From positions 372,001 through 436,000 of the forward strand of contig NZ_SOBH01000003.1 of NCBI RefSeq assembly GCF_004365635.1: a DNA stretch of 64,000 bases. Reading direction: 5' to 3'. How positions within the stretch are numbered: the first letter of the stretch is position 1; each line of letters opens with the position of its first letter. The notes under the pieces are model-generated. The model saw only the letters and a program-made list of their open reading frames with translations. It ran no database searches and was not told where the DNA came from. This stretch comes from Litoreibacter halocynthiae. GTDB lineage: Bacteria; Pseudomonadota; Alphaproteobacteria; Rhodobacterales; Rhodobacteraceae. Shown piece by piece: positions 43,813 to 52,873 of the stretch. A program made the translations under genes and the position numbers.

Positions 43813-43815
43813 GGC

Positions 43816-44763
43816 ATGCTTGAATTTCTCGGGGCGCTCGGCGGGCTGATTATCCTGCTGTTAGCTGGCGATGCCCTTGTGCGTGGCGCGGTAAACTTGT
43901 CTTTGCGGCTTGGTATTCCGGCCTTGATTGTAAGTCTCACCGTAGTTGCCTTTGGCACATCGGCGCCAGAGCTTCTCATTTCAATTCAGGCGGTGATTGA
44001 CGGCGTTCCTGGTTTGGCTTTGGGCAATGTTGTCGGTTCGAACACGGCCAATGTGTTGCTGGTGCTGGGTATACCCGCCTTGTTTTATGGACTTCCCACC
44101 AGCCAGTCTCGTACTCAGAAGAGCTACCTCCAGATGATTGCGGCGACACTGCTTTTCATTGCTGTCAACTTCTTCGGGCCGATCACATGGGTGCACGCTT
44201 TGGTTCTGCTTGCGGGCATTGCGCTGATCCTGACGGATCAGTTCCGCGACGCGCTGAGTGGCCGCGCCGCCGCAGCGCAGGAGGAGCCGGAGGGTGCAGA
44301 TCCCACAATGCGCGGTTGGAAAATCGCGGCCTACCTGATTGTGGGCCTTATCGGACTTCCGTTCGGGGCGAGTCTTTTGGTTGAAAACGCCAGCGCGATC
44401 GCAACCCGTATGGGGGTGTCTGATACGGTCATCGGCCTGACCCTCGTCGCTGTTGGCACTTCACTTCCGGAACTCGCGACCACTGTGGTTGCCGCAATGC
44501 GCAAGCACGCCGACGTGGCCTTGGGCAACGTGATCGGGTCCAACATATTCAACCTTCTTGTGATTATCGGCATTGCTGGTTTGGTTGGTCCGCTTCCTGT
44601 TCCGCCCGCGTTCCTGCGTTTTGATTTGTGGGTGATGCTGGCATCATCTTTGATCCTGTTTCCCATTGTGTTCTGGCACAAAGATCTGGGCAAGCGTTGG
44701 GGCTTCGCGCTGTGCGCGTTATATGTCATCTACATTGTGATCGTGTTGGGCGCAGAGGCGTAA
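43816..44763 (+). CDS. Calcium/sodium exchanger family protein (CaCA, YrbG-like)
   Basis: 315 residues with about ten hydrophobic segments and the two inverted alpha repeats of the family: VVAFGTSAPELLISI with GNVVGSNTANVLLVLGIPAL, and LVAVGTSLPELATTVV with GNVIGSNIFNLLVIIGIAGL. The acidic residues of the PEL motifs bind the cations. It exchanges Na+ (or H+) for Ca2+ or a related ion across the inner membrane. It is packed between the zinc-ribbon gene (3-bp gap) and the SDR gene (adjacent). Confidence 0.93.
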   Translation: MLEFLGALGGLIILLLAGDALVRGAVNLSLRLGIPALIVSLTVVAFGTSAPELLISIQAVIDGVPGLALGNVVGSNTANVLLVLGIPALFYGLPTSQSRTQKSYLQMIAATLLFIAVNFFGPITWVHALVLLAGIALILTDQFRDALSGRAAAAQEEPEGADPTMRGWKIAAYLIVGLIGLPFGASLLVENASAIATRMGVSDTVIGLTLVAVGTSLPELATTVVAAMRKHADVALGNVIGSNIFNLLVIIGIAGLVGPLPVPPAFLRFDLWVMLASSLILFPIVFWHKDLGKRWGFALCALYVIYIVIVLGAEA

Positions 44764-45549
44764 ATGACGAACGGGCGGGCATTGGTAACAGGGGCATCGG
44801 ACCGGCTGGGCCGCGCTATGGCGCTTAAGCTGGCTGATATGGGGTTCGATGTCGCGGTGCACTACGCCTCGTCCTCCGAGGCCGCCGCCGAAACTGTCGC
44901 GCAGATAGAGGCGAAGGGGCGCAAAGCCGTGGCTTTGCAAGCAGACCTGCTGGACCTGGACGCAGCAGAGGCGTTGGTTCCCGCCGCCGCCAAAGCTTTT
45001 GGGCAACCGCTGACAGTCCTCATCAACAACGCCTCGATATTCGAGTATGACACTCTTCACTCTGCCACCCGCGAGGGGTGGAACCGCCACATGGGGTCCA
45101 ACTTTCAGGCGCCGTTTCTTCTGACACAGGCATTTGCCAAGCAAGCGCCACAAGTGGGTGAGGATCAAAACGGCGAACGGATAGCGCAGGCAGTGATCAT
45201 AAACATGATCGACCAGCGGGTTGAGAAACTGACGCCTGAATTCATGACCTACACGCTCGCCAAGATGGGGTTGTGGGCACTGACGCAGACCAGCGCACAG
45301 GCACTGGCTCCAGCGATACGTGTTAACGCGATTGGCCCCGGACCGACATTGCAGGGCGCACGGCAGTCGGATGATCACTTCGCACGGCAGCGTGCGGCGA
45401 CCATTCTGGAACGCGGATCAAATGCCGAGGACATCACGTCTGCGGTGGAGTATATTGTCAGATCGTCGGCGCTGACGGGGCAGCTTTTGTGTATCGACGG
45501 CGGCCAACATCTTGGATGGCGCACTCCCGATGTTTTGGGTGTTGAATAG
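44764..45549 (+). CDS. Short-chain dehydrogenase, pteridine-reductase-like
   Basis: 261 residues. The cofactor motif is TGASDRLG, the TGxxxRxG variant of pteridine reductases (PTR1/FolM), not the common TGxxxGxG. The catalytic YTLAK (Tyr-x3-Lys) lies near 162 and the C-terminus has DGGQHLGW, again PTR1-like. A role in NADPH-dependent reduction of dihydropterins is likely but not proven. Directly follows the exchanger gene with no gap. Confidence 0.8.
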   Translation: MTNGRALVTGASDRLGRAMALKLADMGFDVAVHYASSSEAAAETVAQIEAKGRKAVALQADLLDLDAAEALVPAAAKAFGQPLTVLINNASIFEYDTLHSATREGWNRHMGSNFQAPFLLTQAFAKQAPQVGEDQNGERIAQAVIINMIDQRVEKLTPEFMTYTLAKMGLWALTQTSAQALAPAIRVNAIGPGPTLQGARQSDDHFARQRAATILERGSNAEDITSAVEYIVRSSALTGQLLCIDGGQHLGWRTPDVLGVE

Positions 45550-45857
45550 GGGAAAAGTATCAGCTTTTTGCCGTATCGGGATTGACTTGTCCACGTCAGC
45601 AATTGCCGTCACGAATCTGTTACTAAAAGACTAATGTTTTCAGGTGTTTGTCAGGGTTGATAAAAAATAACATTTAAAAACAATAACTTAATTTATCGCC
45701 TAATTTTTGTGCAACTAGCTGGTAGGCCCGAAAACTAAGGATAATTTATAGCTCACCACATTTCCCCCACAAGGTTATCCACAGAAATAGTGGAAACCTT
45801 TTATCTTGAACCCAACCGCGCGACATTGCAGCGAAGGTAAGGAATCACGTAGCACCC
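45550..45857. other. AT-rich intergenic region upstream of uvrC with a DnaA box
   Basis: The left half is a long A/T run (45655-45720). A perfect DnaA box lies at 45775-45783. No gene seen. Confidence 0.6.
45775..45783 (+). promoter_or_regulatory. DnaA box (TTATCCACA)
   Basis: Exact match to the 9-bp DnaA consensus, 75 bp before the uvrC start and next to an AT-rich tract. DnaA control of uvrC or simple titration are possible; a single box does not make an origin. Confidence 0.5.
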
Positions 45858-47747
45858 ATGACTGACGCTAAGTCACCCTCAGACGCCACCCCTGAAGCTT
45901 CCGTTACGTTAACGGGGCATGCCTGCGTGCAGTCCTATCTCAAGACGCTCGACAACTCTCCGGGCGTATACCGAATGCTCGATGCGCAGCAACGCGTGCT
46001 TTACGTTGGCAAGGCGCGGTCACTGAAGAAGCGTGTCTCCAATTACGCCAATCCCAACGGCCACAGTCCGAGGATCGAGAGGATGATTTCGGAAACATCG
46101 TCAATGATGTTCCTGACGACAAAGACCGAAACCGAGGCGCTGCTGCTGGAGCAGAACCTGATCAAGCAGCTGAAGCCCAAGTTCAACGTATTGCTGCGCG
46201 ACGACAAAAGCTTCCCGAATATTCTGGTGACCAGCACGCACAAGTTTCCGCAGATCAAAAAACACCGTGGCGCGAAACGTGAGAAGGGGGACTATTACGG
46301 CCCCTTCGCGTCTGCCGGCGCGGTGAACCGGACATTGAACCAATTGCAGCGCGCGTTTTTGCTGCGCAACTGTTCCGACAGCGATTTCGAGACTCGGTCG
46401 CGCCCGTGCCTGCAATACCAGATCAAACGGTGTTCTGCGCCCTGTGTCGGGAAGGTCAGCGAGACTGACTACGATAAGCTGGTGCGCGATGCGCAGCAGT
46501 TTCTTTCAGGCCGCTCCACCGACATGCAGGAGACCTTGGCCAAACAGATGCAACAAGCCTCCGAGGATATGGAGTTCGAACGCGCTGCCGCTCTGCGTGA
46601 CCGCATTCGCGCGTTGACCCAAGTGCAGACAACACAAGGCATAAATCCGCAAACGGTGGCCGAGGCCGACATCATCGCCCTGCATCTGGAACACGGGCAG
46701 GCCTGCGTGCAGGTCTTCTTCATTCGCGCCAACCAAAACTGGGGCAATCGCGACTTCTATCCCAAGACCGCCAACGCGGCGGAGCCCGAGATTTTGCAAG
46801 CCTTCATGGGGCAGTTCTATTCTGACAAAGAGCCACCTCGCCAGATCATCCTGTCGCACGGGATCGAAGACCCTGACCTGATGGCGGAGGCCTTGGGGCA
46901 GAAAATCGGGCGAAAGGTTGAAATCTTGGTCCCGCAGCGTGGTGAGAAGCAAGAGCTGGTCACCAGTGCCCTGCGTAATGCCCGTGAAAGTCTGGCCCGC
47001 AAGATGTCCGAAAGCGCGACCCAAACGAAACTTCTGAAAGGCGTGGCCGAGGCGTTCGACTTACCGGAGCCGCCGAAGCGGATCGAGGTTTACGACAACT
47101 CCCACATCCAAGGCACGAACGCCGTCGGCGGCATGATCGTCGCGGGCGAAGAGGGCTTCCTGCGCAACCAATATCGCAAGTTCAACATCAAAGGAGAGGA
47201 ACTGGTACCGGGTGACGACTTTGGCATGATGAAGGAAGTGCTGCAAAGACGCTTCAAGCGCCTGCAAAAGGAAGATCCAGAGCGTAAGACCGACATGTGG
47301 CCCGACCTCCTGCTTATCGATGGTGGCGCGGGGCAGGTGTCAGCTGTGCGCGAGATCATGCGGGAGATGGATGTCGAGGATATTACCATGATCGGCGTCG
47401 CCAAAGGCGTTGATCGCGACGCGGGCAAAGAGGAATTCCACCGCACGGGCAAGCGCCCCTTCGCGCTGCGCCACAACGACCCTGTGCTCTACTTCATCCA
47501 GCGCCTGCGCGACGAAGCGCACCGTTTCGCAATCGGAACCCACCGCGCCAAACGCGCCAAGTCGCAATTGAAGAACCCGCTGGACGAGGTCGAGGGCGTG
47601 GGTCCGAAACGCAAGAAAGCACTGCTTTTGCATTTCGGTTCCGCCAAAGCAGTGGCTCGCGCGAACTTAAACGATCTGACAAGTGTCGAGGGCGTGTCGG
47701 AAGCGATGGCCCGCGTAATCTACGACCATTTTCACGAAAAAGGATAA
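45858..47747 (+). CDS. uvrC: Excinuclease ABC subunit C
   Basis: 629 residues, normal length. The GIY-YIG nuclease domain ([30 protein letters not shown]) makes the 3' incision. The UVR motif for UvrB contact is [20 protein letters not shown] (about 230-250). The RNase H-like 5'-nuclease domain includes [15 protein letters not shown] and LLIDGGAGQ. Two helix-hairpin-helix motifs close the protein ([33 protein letters not shown]). Works with UvrA and UvrB in nucleotide excision repair. The first 20 residues are variable; the Shine-Dalgarno (AAGGAA) is rather far upstream. Confidence 0.97.
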   Translation: MTDAKSPSDATPEASVTLTGHACVQSYLKTLDNSPGVYRMLDAQQRVLYVGKARSLKKRVSNYANPNGHSPRIERMISETSSMMFLTTKTETEALLLEQNLIKQLKPKFNVLLRDDKSFPNILVTSTHKFPQIKKHRGAKREKGDYYGPFASAGAVNRTLNQLQRAFLLRNCSDSDFETRSRPCLQYQIKRCSAPCVGKVSETDYDKLVRDAQQFLSGRSTDMQETLAKQMQQASEDMEFERAAALRDRIRALTQVQTTQGINPQTVAEADIIALHLEHGQACVQVFFIRANQNWGNRDFYPKTANAAEPEILQAFMGQFYSDKEPPRQIILSHGIEDPDLMAEALGQKIGRKVEILVPQRGEKQELVTSALRNARESLARKMSESATQTKLLKGVAEAFDLPEPPKRIEVYDNSHIQGTNAVGGMIVAGEEGFLRNQYRKFNIKGEELVPGDDFGMMKEVLQRRFKRLQKEDPERKTDMWPDLLLIDGGAGQVSAVREIMREMDVEDITMIGVAKGVDRDAGKEEFHRTGKRPFALRHNDPVLYFIQRLRDEAHRFAIGTHRAKRAKSQLKNPLDEVEGVGPKRKKALLLHFGSAKAVARANLNDLTSVEGVSEAMARVIYDHFHEKG

Positions 47748-47801
47748 GAGGCGGGTCGCGCGCACTTGGCAGACACTCCGGTTCTCCATAGCTTGTCTGG
47801 T

Positions 47802-49082
47802 ATGACGACTGACACAGCATTGAGTACCCGTATCGACGCAAAGCGAGACGATCTGATCGCGCTCACCCAAGATTTGGTGCGCATCCCGACCTTGAACCCG
47901 CCGGGCGAGAACTACCGCGAGATTTGCGAATACCTAAAGCTGCGGCTAGAGGCGCGGGGATTCACCTGCGACCTGATCCGCGCGTTTGGGACTCCCGGTG
48001 ACAGCGAAAAATATCCGCGATGGAACATTGTCGCCCGATATGAAGGCAAGCGTGCCGGCGATTGCGTGCATTTCAACAGTCACACCGATGTGGTCGAAGT
48101 CGGGGCCGGCTGGACCAAGGACCCGTTTGGCGGCGAGCTGAAGGACGGAAAAATCTTCGGACGCGGCACCTGCGACATGAAAGGTGGCCTCGCCGCATCT
48201 ATCATCGCCGCCGAGGCGTTCATCGAACAGCACCCCGATTTCTCTGGCAGCATCGAGATCAGCGGCACCGCTGACGAGGAAACCGGCGGCTATGGCGGTG
48301 TGGCCTATCTGGCGGAGCAGGGGCATTACAAAAACGTCCAACACGTGATCATCCCCGAGCCGCTTCAAAAGGACCGGATTTGCCTTGGCCACCGTGGCGT
48401 CTGGTGGGCGGAGGTTGAAACTCATGGCGAGATCGCCCATGGCTCCATGCCATTCCTTGGCGATTGCGCTGTGCGCCACATGGGCGCGGTCCTGCACGAG
48501 ATGGAAGAGAGCCTGTTTCCTGCCTTGGCGCAGAAAAAGACGGCGATGCCTGTGGTGCCGGTCGGCGCGCGGTCGTCCACGATGAACATCAACTCGCTGC
48601 ATGGCGGGCAGGCGGAACCCGAACAGGACTTCACCGGACTGCCCTCGGCTTGCGTCCCCGACCACGCCAAGATGATCATCGACCGCCGATACCTCATGGA
48701 GGAAAGCAAGGGCGAGGTGGAGAGCGAGGTACGTGCGGTGTTGGAAAAGGTGAAGTCAGAGCGCGAAAACTTCCGCTATGACCTCAACGAGATCTGGTCT
48801 GTGGAGCCGACCATGGCTCCGAAAGATGCACCGGTAGTGACGTCAGTGGCGAAGGCCATCGGGGATGTGTTGGGCGTCGAAGCCGAATACGTGGTCTCGC
48901 CGGGCACTTATGACCAGAAACACATCGACCGGATCGGCAAGCTCGATAACTGCATCGCCTACGGGCCGGGCTTGTTGGAGTTGGCGCATAAGCCTGACGA
49001 ATATGTTGGCGTAGACGACATGCTCGACAGCGCCAAGGTCATGGCGCTGGTTCTGGTGGATTTGTTGGTGTCCAAGGAGTAG
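47802..49082 (+). CDS. M20-family metallohydrolase (ArgE/DapE-like deacylase)
   Basis: 426 residues from the ATG at 47802. The dinuclear zinc ligands are visible: HFNSHTDVVEVG (His), GRGTCDMKGGLAA (bridging Asp), GTADEETGGYGG (catalytic Glu and ligand Glu) and a late His (YDQKHIDRIG). The dimerisation lid lies between about 195 and 310. The family hydrolyses N-acyl amino acids such as N-acetylornithine or succinyl-diaminopimelate; which of these cannot be fixed. It is separated from uvrC by 54 bp on the same strand. Confidence 0.9.
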   Translation: MTTDTALSTRIDAKRDDLIALTQDLVRIPTLNPPGENYREICEYLKLRLEARGFTCDLIRAFGTPGDSEKYPRWNIVARYEGKRAGDCVHFNSHTDVVEVGAGWTKDPFGGELKDGKIFGRGTCDMKGGLAASIIAAEAFIEQHPDFSGSIEISGTADEETGGYGGVAYLAEQGHYKNVQHVIIPEPLQKDRICLGHRGVWWAEVETHGEIAHGSMPFLGDCAVRHMGAVLHEMEESLFPALAQKKTAMPVVPVGARSSTMNINSLHGGQAEPEQDFTGLPSACVPDHAKMIIDRRYLMEESKGEVESEVRAVLEKVKSERENFRYDLNEIWSVEPTMAPKDAPVVTSVAKAIGDVLGVEAEYVVSPGTYDQKHIDRIGKLDNCIAYGPGLLELAHKPDEYVGVDDMLDSAKVMALVLVDLLVSKE

Positions 49083-49385
49083 CTAGGAAATTGGAAGGTC
49101 TGTTCTGCGGACAATGGGTTCATTCGCTGCACTTGCTCCAATGGCTGCTTCCAAGAGATTTCGTTGCTCACCGTAGTCGATAGTACTCTTGCTTTCTGTG
49201 TGTCGCTATTGGCAAGGACTCGAACCAGCTCGCCCATGTTGCCAATTCAGAAGAATGGCTTGATCGGCAGGCGGACAGATGGTCGTACGCGGTGGATAAT
49301 GCCGATCAGAAAACGCGATCAGGGGCTGGAACCATAAATTGGGTACTTCTTCGGAATGTGTGATGATCAGTCTCTGATGTTTTTC
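49083..49385. other. Intergenic region between convergent genes
   Basis: About 300 bp. Nothing recognised: no clear hairpin with T-tract, no RNA gene, no repeat shared with the rest of the window. Confidence 0.4.
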
Positions 49386-50762
49386 CTAATCACAATCCGA
49401 ATTGAGAGCACTCTCGACGACATCTTGAAATTGCTCCTGTAATTCTCGAGCAGTTGCGTACTCTAATTTGGCGGGAACTGGCACAGCATAAAGCCTTTGA
49501 CAATCAGTGGAATAGTGGCTTGCAAGTCCGTCCCGTAGGGCGAGGTTGTCGTGGGCGAATGTCGGGTACCTGACAAATCCTCTTGAAAATGTTACGACTT
49601 TTACACCTGAAGTTTGAAGTTCATGGAGCATATTGTTGAAGTCTACGATAGATTCATTTCTGCCCTCAGTTGTCTCTGGCCCTTGTTGAAAACACGAATA
49701 GTGTAAAACAAGGACTTTAGGTGGCTCAAGTTCCCAGATATATGCTGAAAAACTCTGCCGCCAATCTTGCGGCATCTCTCTCGTAAAGCGCCATTGAGCA
49801 CCGATCCGGACTATCTCAGACGATATTGTCGAGTACAAATCTTCACCGTAATGGTCGGTAGAACACCTCGCGATGACAACTTGTTCCGTCGCTTCTTGAC
49901 GGCGTGCTAAGCCGGAGTCTGGAAATGTGTCAATGTACCAGATTACGAGCTGCTGGTGTTGATGTGAAAATCTGTTAATTGGTCGAACAATATCGCTGTG
50001 GTTAGCTGCAATACCGGTTAACCCAGAGTCACAGAGAAGTTCTGCGCTAAGCTTGTCGACAGGTATCGCAGTAAACACTAACCACTTGGTGGTGCCAATG
50101 GTTTCAAATGCACAATAACTCCAAGTTTGCCTTGCCATATGTGTGTTTCTCCAAGAATTGCGCAACGTCACCAAAAAACTGTCAGCTCCGCCAGCCTCCT
50201 GATCTATGGAACGTCTTAAGTCTCGGACTGCGGAATTCGAACTGAAAAAATCCAAGACAGATGCTAATGAACTGCCTCCGGAGGGCGTTGCAAAGGTAAA
50301 TATAGCTGGCGTAATCGATCTTAGAACTTCGCTGTCAAGCAACGCACGCCGCACAATAAGGCCACCCATACTATGGGCAACAAATACGACATCATCGTAA
50401 GTACTCGCATCTATTCCATCAGCAGCCAGCATGTCCTCAGCAAATTTGGCGGCAAGATCAGAAACGCTTAACCCGTTTCCAAAATAGGAAGATGGATAAT
50501 CATACACTATGATATCTGTACCAAAGAATGTGTCATCATCCTTTACTATCTGAGGCCAGTATGCACCGGATTCTTCGTTTAGCCATGCAGCCTTCCCGTC
50601 TGATGTAATTCCGTGAACAAACACCATGAGGCGTGCGTTGCGAGGAGTATTGCGATCCTCAGGTCGAACAAAAGTAGCCTCAGCCATCACTGGAAAAGAC
50701 AGGAACGTACAAAAACAAATCGCAATACATGAAATTACTGCTTTGAGACTATAGATCATCAA
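49386..50762 (-). CDS. Secreted alpha/beta hydrolase (lipase-like)
   Basis: 458 residues. A signal peptide (MMIYSLKAVISCIAICFCTFLSFPVMA) precedes a hydrolase domain with oxyanion strand LMVFVHGITSD (about 45-55) and nucleophile elbow VAHSMGGLIVRRA (Ser about 134), close to DUF676/PGAP1-like lipases. The C-terminal half (about 280-458) has no recognised domain. Sequence is visibly AT-richer than uvrC or panC on either side. It is upstream-adjacent to a peptidoglycan amidase gene (42-bp gap, same strand), so both may belong to one transferred unit. Confidence 0.75.
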   Translation of the reverse strand: MMIYSLKAVISCIAICFCTFLSFPVMAEATFVRPEDRNTPRNARLMVFVHGITSDGKAAWLNEESGAYWPQIVKDDDTFFGTDIIVYDYPSSYFGNGLSVSDLAAKFAEDMLAADGIDASTYDDVVFVAHSMGGLIVRRALLDSEVLRSITPAIFTFATPSGGSSLASVLDFFSSNSAVRDLRRSIDQEAGGADSFLVTLRNSWRNTHMARQTWSYCAFETIGTTKWLVFTAIPVDKLSAELLCDSGLTGIAANHSDIVRPINRFSHQHQQLVIWYIDTFPDSGLARRQEATEQVVIARCSTDHYGEDLYSTISSEIVRIGAQWRFTREMPQDWRQSFSAYIWELEPPKVLVLHYSCFQQGPETTEGRNESIVDFNNMLHELQTSGVKVVTFSRGFVRYPTFAHDNLALRDGLASHYSTDCQRLYAVPVPAKLEYATARELQEQFQDVVESALNSDCD

Positions 50763-50804
50763 AAATATCCGTATATACTAAATTTTTGCCGAAATCTCGG
50801 CTAG

Positions 50805-51401
50805 CTATGCCTTTTGAGATTTAAGGAATTCCCCAATATGAGAAGCGAGTTTTTCTGAGAATTTATCCATATTAAGCCCAGCCATGATTGGTGCATCTTC
50901 ATGGAAGATTTCCACTTGTTTAGCCCTAATCATTTCTCGAAGATGATCTCCAACTTCAATCGGGTGACCGGGCTTAGCCATGCCGGGCAACCATGTAATA
51001 TCCCACTTTCCGTTTTGTTTTACTCCGTGCGTGATTTGGACTTCGGCATGAGACAAAACGTTTTCTCTGGTAATGTCGATGTTGTATGTATCGGCGTACT
51101 CGGCAACCATCTCGACAAATACATCTAGTTGAACCGGAGTAATCGGATACTTTCCTTTAGAGAATGGTCTTTCTTTTGCACCACTCATCGCAGCCATGGA
51201 AAGACCAATAGCGCCAGTATTGAACGCGCGCGTGTGTGCCGCATAGTGGCCGTCAGAAGTAGAGTTATTGGCTTCGGGAAGGTGATCACCTCCGACACGG
51301 TCTCCGTCACCTTCGACGATCTCGTGGTAATGTCTTTTGTCAGACGAGTTCGCGTTATGACCACCAGCTGACCAATGCATAACAATTTTCTTTAATGGCA
51401 T
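50805..51401 (-). CDS. N-acetylmuramoyl-L-alanine amidase-like protein
   Basis: 198 residues from the ATG at 51401 (GGAGTTACTCAA just upstream). It has the zinc-amidase fold of the amidase_2/PGRP/T7-lysozyme type: first ligand in IVMHWSAGGHNA, second in VLSHAEVQ, and a third acidic position in WDITWLPG. It lacks a signal peptide, as phage endolysins do. It would cut the amide bond between MurNAc and L-Ala of peptidoglycan. It lies in the same AT-rich block as the secreted lipase-like gene, between conserved housekeeping genes. A prophage or toxin/effector origin is possible; no holin or immunity gene is seen. Confidence 0.75.
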   Translation of the reverse strand: MPLKKIVMHWSAGGHNANSSDKRHYHEIVEGDGDRVGGDHLPEANNSTSDGHYAAHTRAFNTGAIGLSMAAMSGAKERPFSKGKYPITPVQLDVFVEMVAEYADTYNIDITRENVLSHAEVQITHGVKQNGKWDITWLPGMAKPGHPIEVGDHLREMIRAKQVEIFHEDAPIMAGLNMDKFSEKLASHIGEFLKSQKA

Positions 51402-51781
51402 TTGAGTAACTCCTAAAAACTGAATGGTTGTAATTTTATCATAATTATTGCGTTTTTGGTGATTAAACGATCGTTTTTTTGCCACGTAGTTTTGCCACGT
51501 GAGATGCACGCTTTTAGATTCAATGACTTAGGTGCGGTAAATACTTGTGACAAAACCCCGTAAGTTTTTGAAGGTTTTGGGCACGGCCTTGCGCGGGCAA
51601 CGGCAGTTCCATTGTCTTGGTCAATCCGGCTCGGAGTGCTTGAGGTGATTCGCTGACCTTGGATCCCTGCAAGGGGTACTGTTGCTACCCTCAAGATGAC
51701 AATCTCATTGAACAATGCCGTCATTCGCACGTCGCGCAGCATCGCTCAAAATGGGCTCAAACCAGACATCCGGCACTCCAA
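51402..51781. other. Intergenic region with short direct repeats and dispersed repeat copy D
   Basis: Contains TTTTGCCACGT twice (51477-51487 and 51490-51500, 13-bp period) upstream of the amidase gene, and the dispersed-element core D at 51717-51758 next to the panC stop. An open frame across it has no family resemblance. Confidence 0.5.
51717..51758 (-). repeat. Dispersed intergenic element, copy D (42-bp core, inverted)
   Basis: On the minus strand it begins GAGCCCATTTTGAGCGATGC and ends AATGACGGC, the same length and block order as copies A-C. It lies 24 bp past the panC stop codon, at the edge of the AT-rich block. Confidence 0.65.
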
Positions 51782-52627
51782 CTACCCCACCGCAATATTG
51801 TCGATCAATCGCACTCCGGCCAGCCATGCGGCGGCCAGCAGTCGTGCGGGGCGGGTGGGGGAGGTCAGCTCTTCCAACGTATCGCAGGCGCGCAGGTCCA
51901 GGTATTCGACCTCGGTAAAGCCCGCCCGCTCGATACGGCCCACGGCCTGCGCGCGCAGCTCGACGGCATCGCCTCCTGCCAACAACCCTTCGGCCAATTC
52001 CTCCATCGCTGCATTCAGCTCAGGCGCCCAAACGCGGGCGCGGTCGGACAGTAGCAGGTTGCGTGACGACATGGCCAATCCATCCTCCTCGCGGATGGTC
52101 GGGCAACCTACAACCTCGATGGGAATGTCCAAGTCAGCGGCCAAGCGAGTGACCACCTGCAACTGCTGGAAATCCTTCTCGCCAAAATAGGCGCGGTCGG
52201 CTTGGGTTTGCAGGAACAATTTGCTGACCACAGTCGCGACGCCGTCAAAATGGCCTGGCCTGTGCGCGCCGCACAGCACATTCGTCAGCCCGCCAACAGA
52301 TACATTGGTGGCAAAACCGTCAGGATACATTGTCGGCCCATCGGGAACATAGACGGCATCAACATCAAGAGGCCCAAGCTTGCGGGCGTCGTCTTCCTCC
52401 GTGCGCGGATAGTTCTCGTAGTCCTCGGGGTTATTGAACTGCTTGGGGTTGATGAAAATAGTCACGACCACGCGGTCGCAGCCTTCCTTGGCCGCTCGCA
52501 CAAGGCTCAGATGCCCCTGATGCAACGCTCCCATGGTCGGCACCACGCCTACGGTTTCACCGCTCTGTTTCCATCTTGAAACCATCCCGCGCAAGTCGCT
52601 CAGGGAGCGGACAATAGGCGCGCTCAT
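51782..52627 (-). CDS. panC: Pantothenate synthetase
   Basis: 281 residues. ATP-dependent joining of pantoate and beta-alanine, last step to vitamin B5. The nucleotidyltransferase motif is PTMGALHQGHLSLVRAA (HxGH), with FINPKQFNNPEDYENYPRT for pantoate binding, FFGEKD-type AYFGEKDFQQL, and TIREEDGLAMSSRN before the KMSKS-like region. GGAG lies 8 bases before the ATG. The usual partner panB is not on the window's visible side. It is divergent from the peptide ABC operon. Confidence 0.97.
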   Translation of the reverse strand: MSAPIVRSLSDLRGMVSRWKQSGETVGVVPTMGALHQGHLSLVRAAKEGCDRVVVTIFINPKQFNNPEDYENYPRTEEDDARKLGPLDVDAVYVPDGPTMYPDGFATNVSVGGLTNVLCGAHRPGHFDGVATVVSKLFLQTQADRAYFGEKDFQQLQVVTRLAADLDIPIEVVGCPTIREEDGLAMSSRNLLLSDRARVWAPELNAAMEELAEGLLAGGDAVELRAQAVGRIERAGFTEVEYLDLRACDTLEELTSPTRPARLLAAAWLAGVRLIDNIAVG

Positions 52628-52722
52628 GTCAATTGCTCCGGTGCTGTTTTCGTAAATGTGTACCCCGACGCAGGGTCGCTGCGGGGGGCATCTTCGTGGG
52701 CTTTACGGGCAGTGGCGCTCAT
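52624..52722 (-). CDS. Possible 32-codon leader ORF upstream of panC
   Basis: MSATARKAHEDAPRSDPASG... ends with a TGA that overlaps the panC ATG (ATGA). GAAGG lies about 9-10 bases before its start. panC has its own GGAG, so the ORF may be chance; the exact ATGA junction is the only argument for it. Confidence 0.25.
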   Translation of the reverse strand: MSATARKAHEDAPRSDPASGYTFTKTAPEQLT

Positions 52723-52737
52723 GAGGGCGGGCCTTCT

Positions 52738-52752
52738 CGCAACAAAGTTGCG
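52738..52752. promoter_or_regulatory. Dyad in the panC / peptide-ABC divergent promoter region
   Basis: CGCAAC-AAA-GTTGCG, perfect 6-bp arms, between panC (start 52627) and the solute-binding-protein gene (start 52874). Candidate binding site of an unidentified regulator. Confidence 0.35.
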
Positions 52753-52873
52753 CAGGGCCTAGCAATTTAGCGTCTGTGTTACCAGTGGCTTGCGCTTGAT
52801 TACCTTGCAAATCCGTTACAGACTTCGCCCAACGGCGCGGCTATCGCGTTTACCCGAACGGAGGATTCCCCAA

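Noticed and set aside
45550-45857. Chromosomal origin of replication
   Set aside because: Only one consensus DnaA box, and no dnaA, hemE, parAB or similar origin neighbours.
51413-51742. 109-codon minus-strand frame upstream of the amidase
   Set aside because: Spans a repeat copy and direct repeats, no start signal, no recognisable domain.
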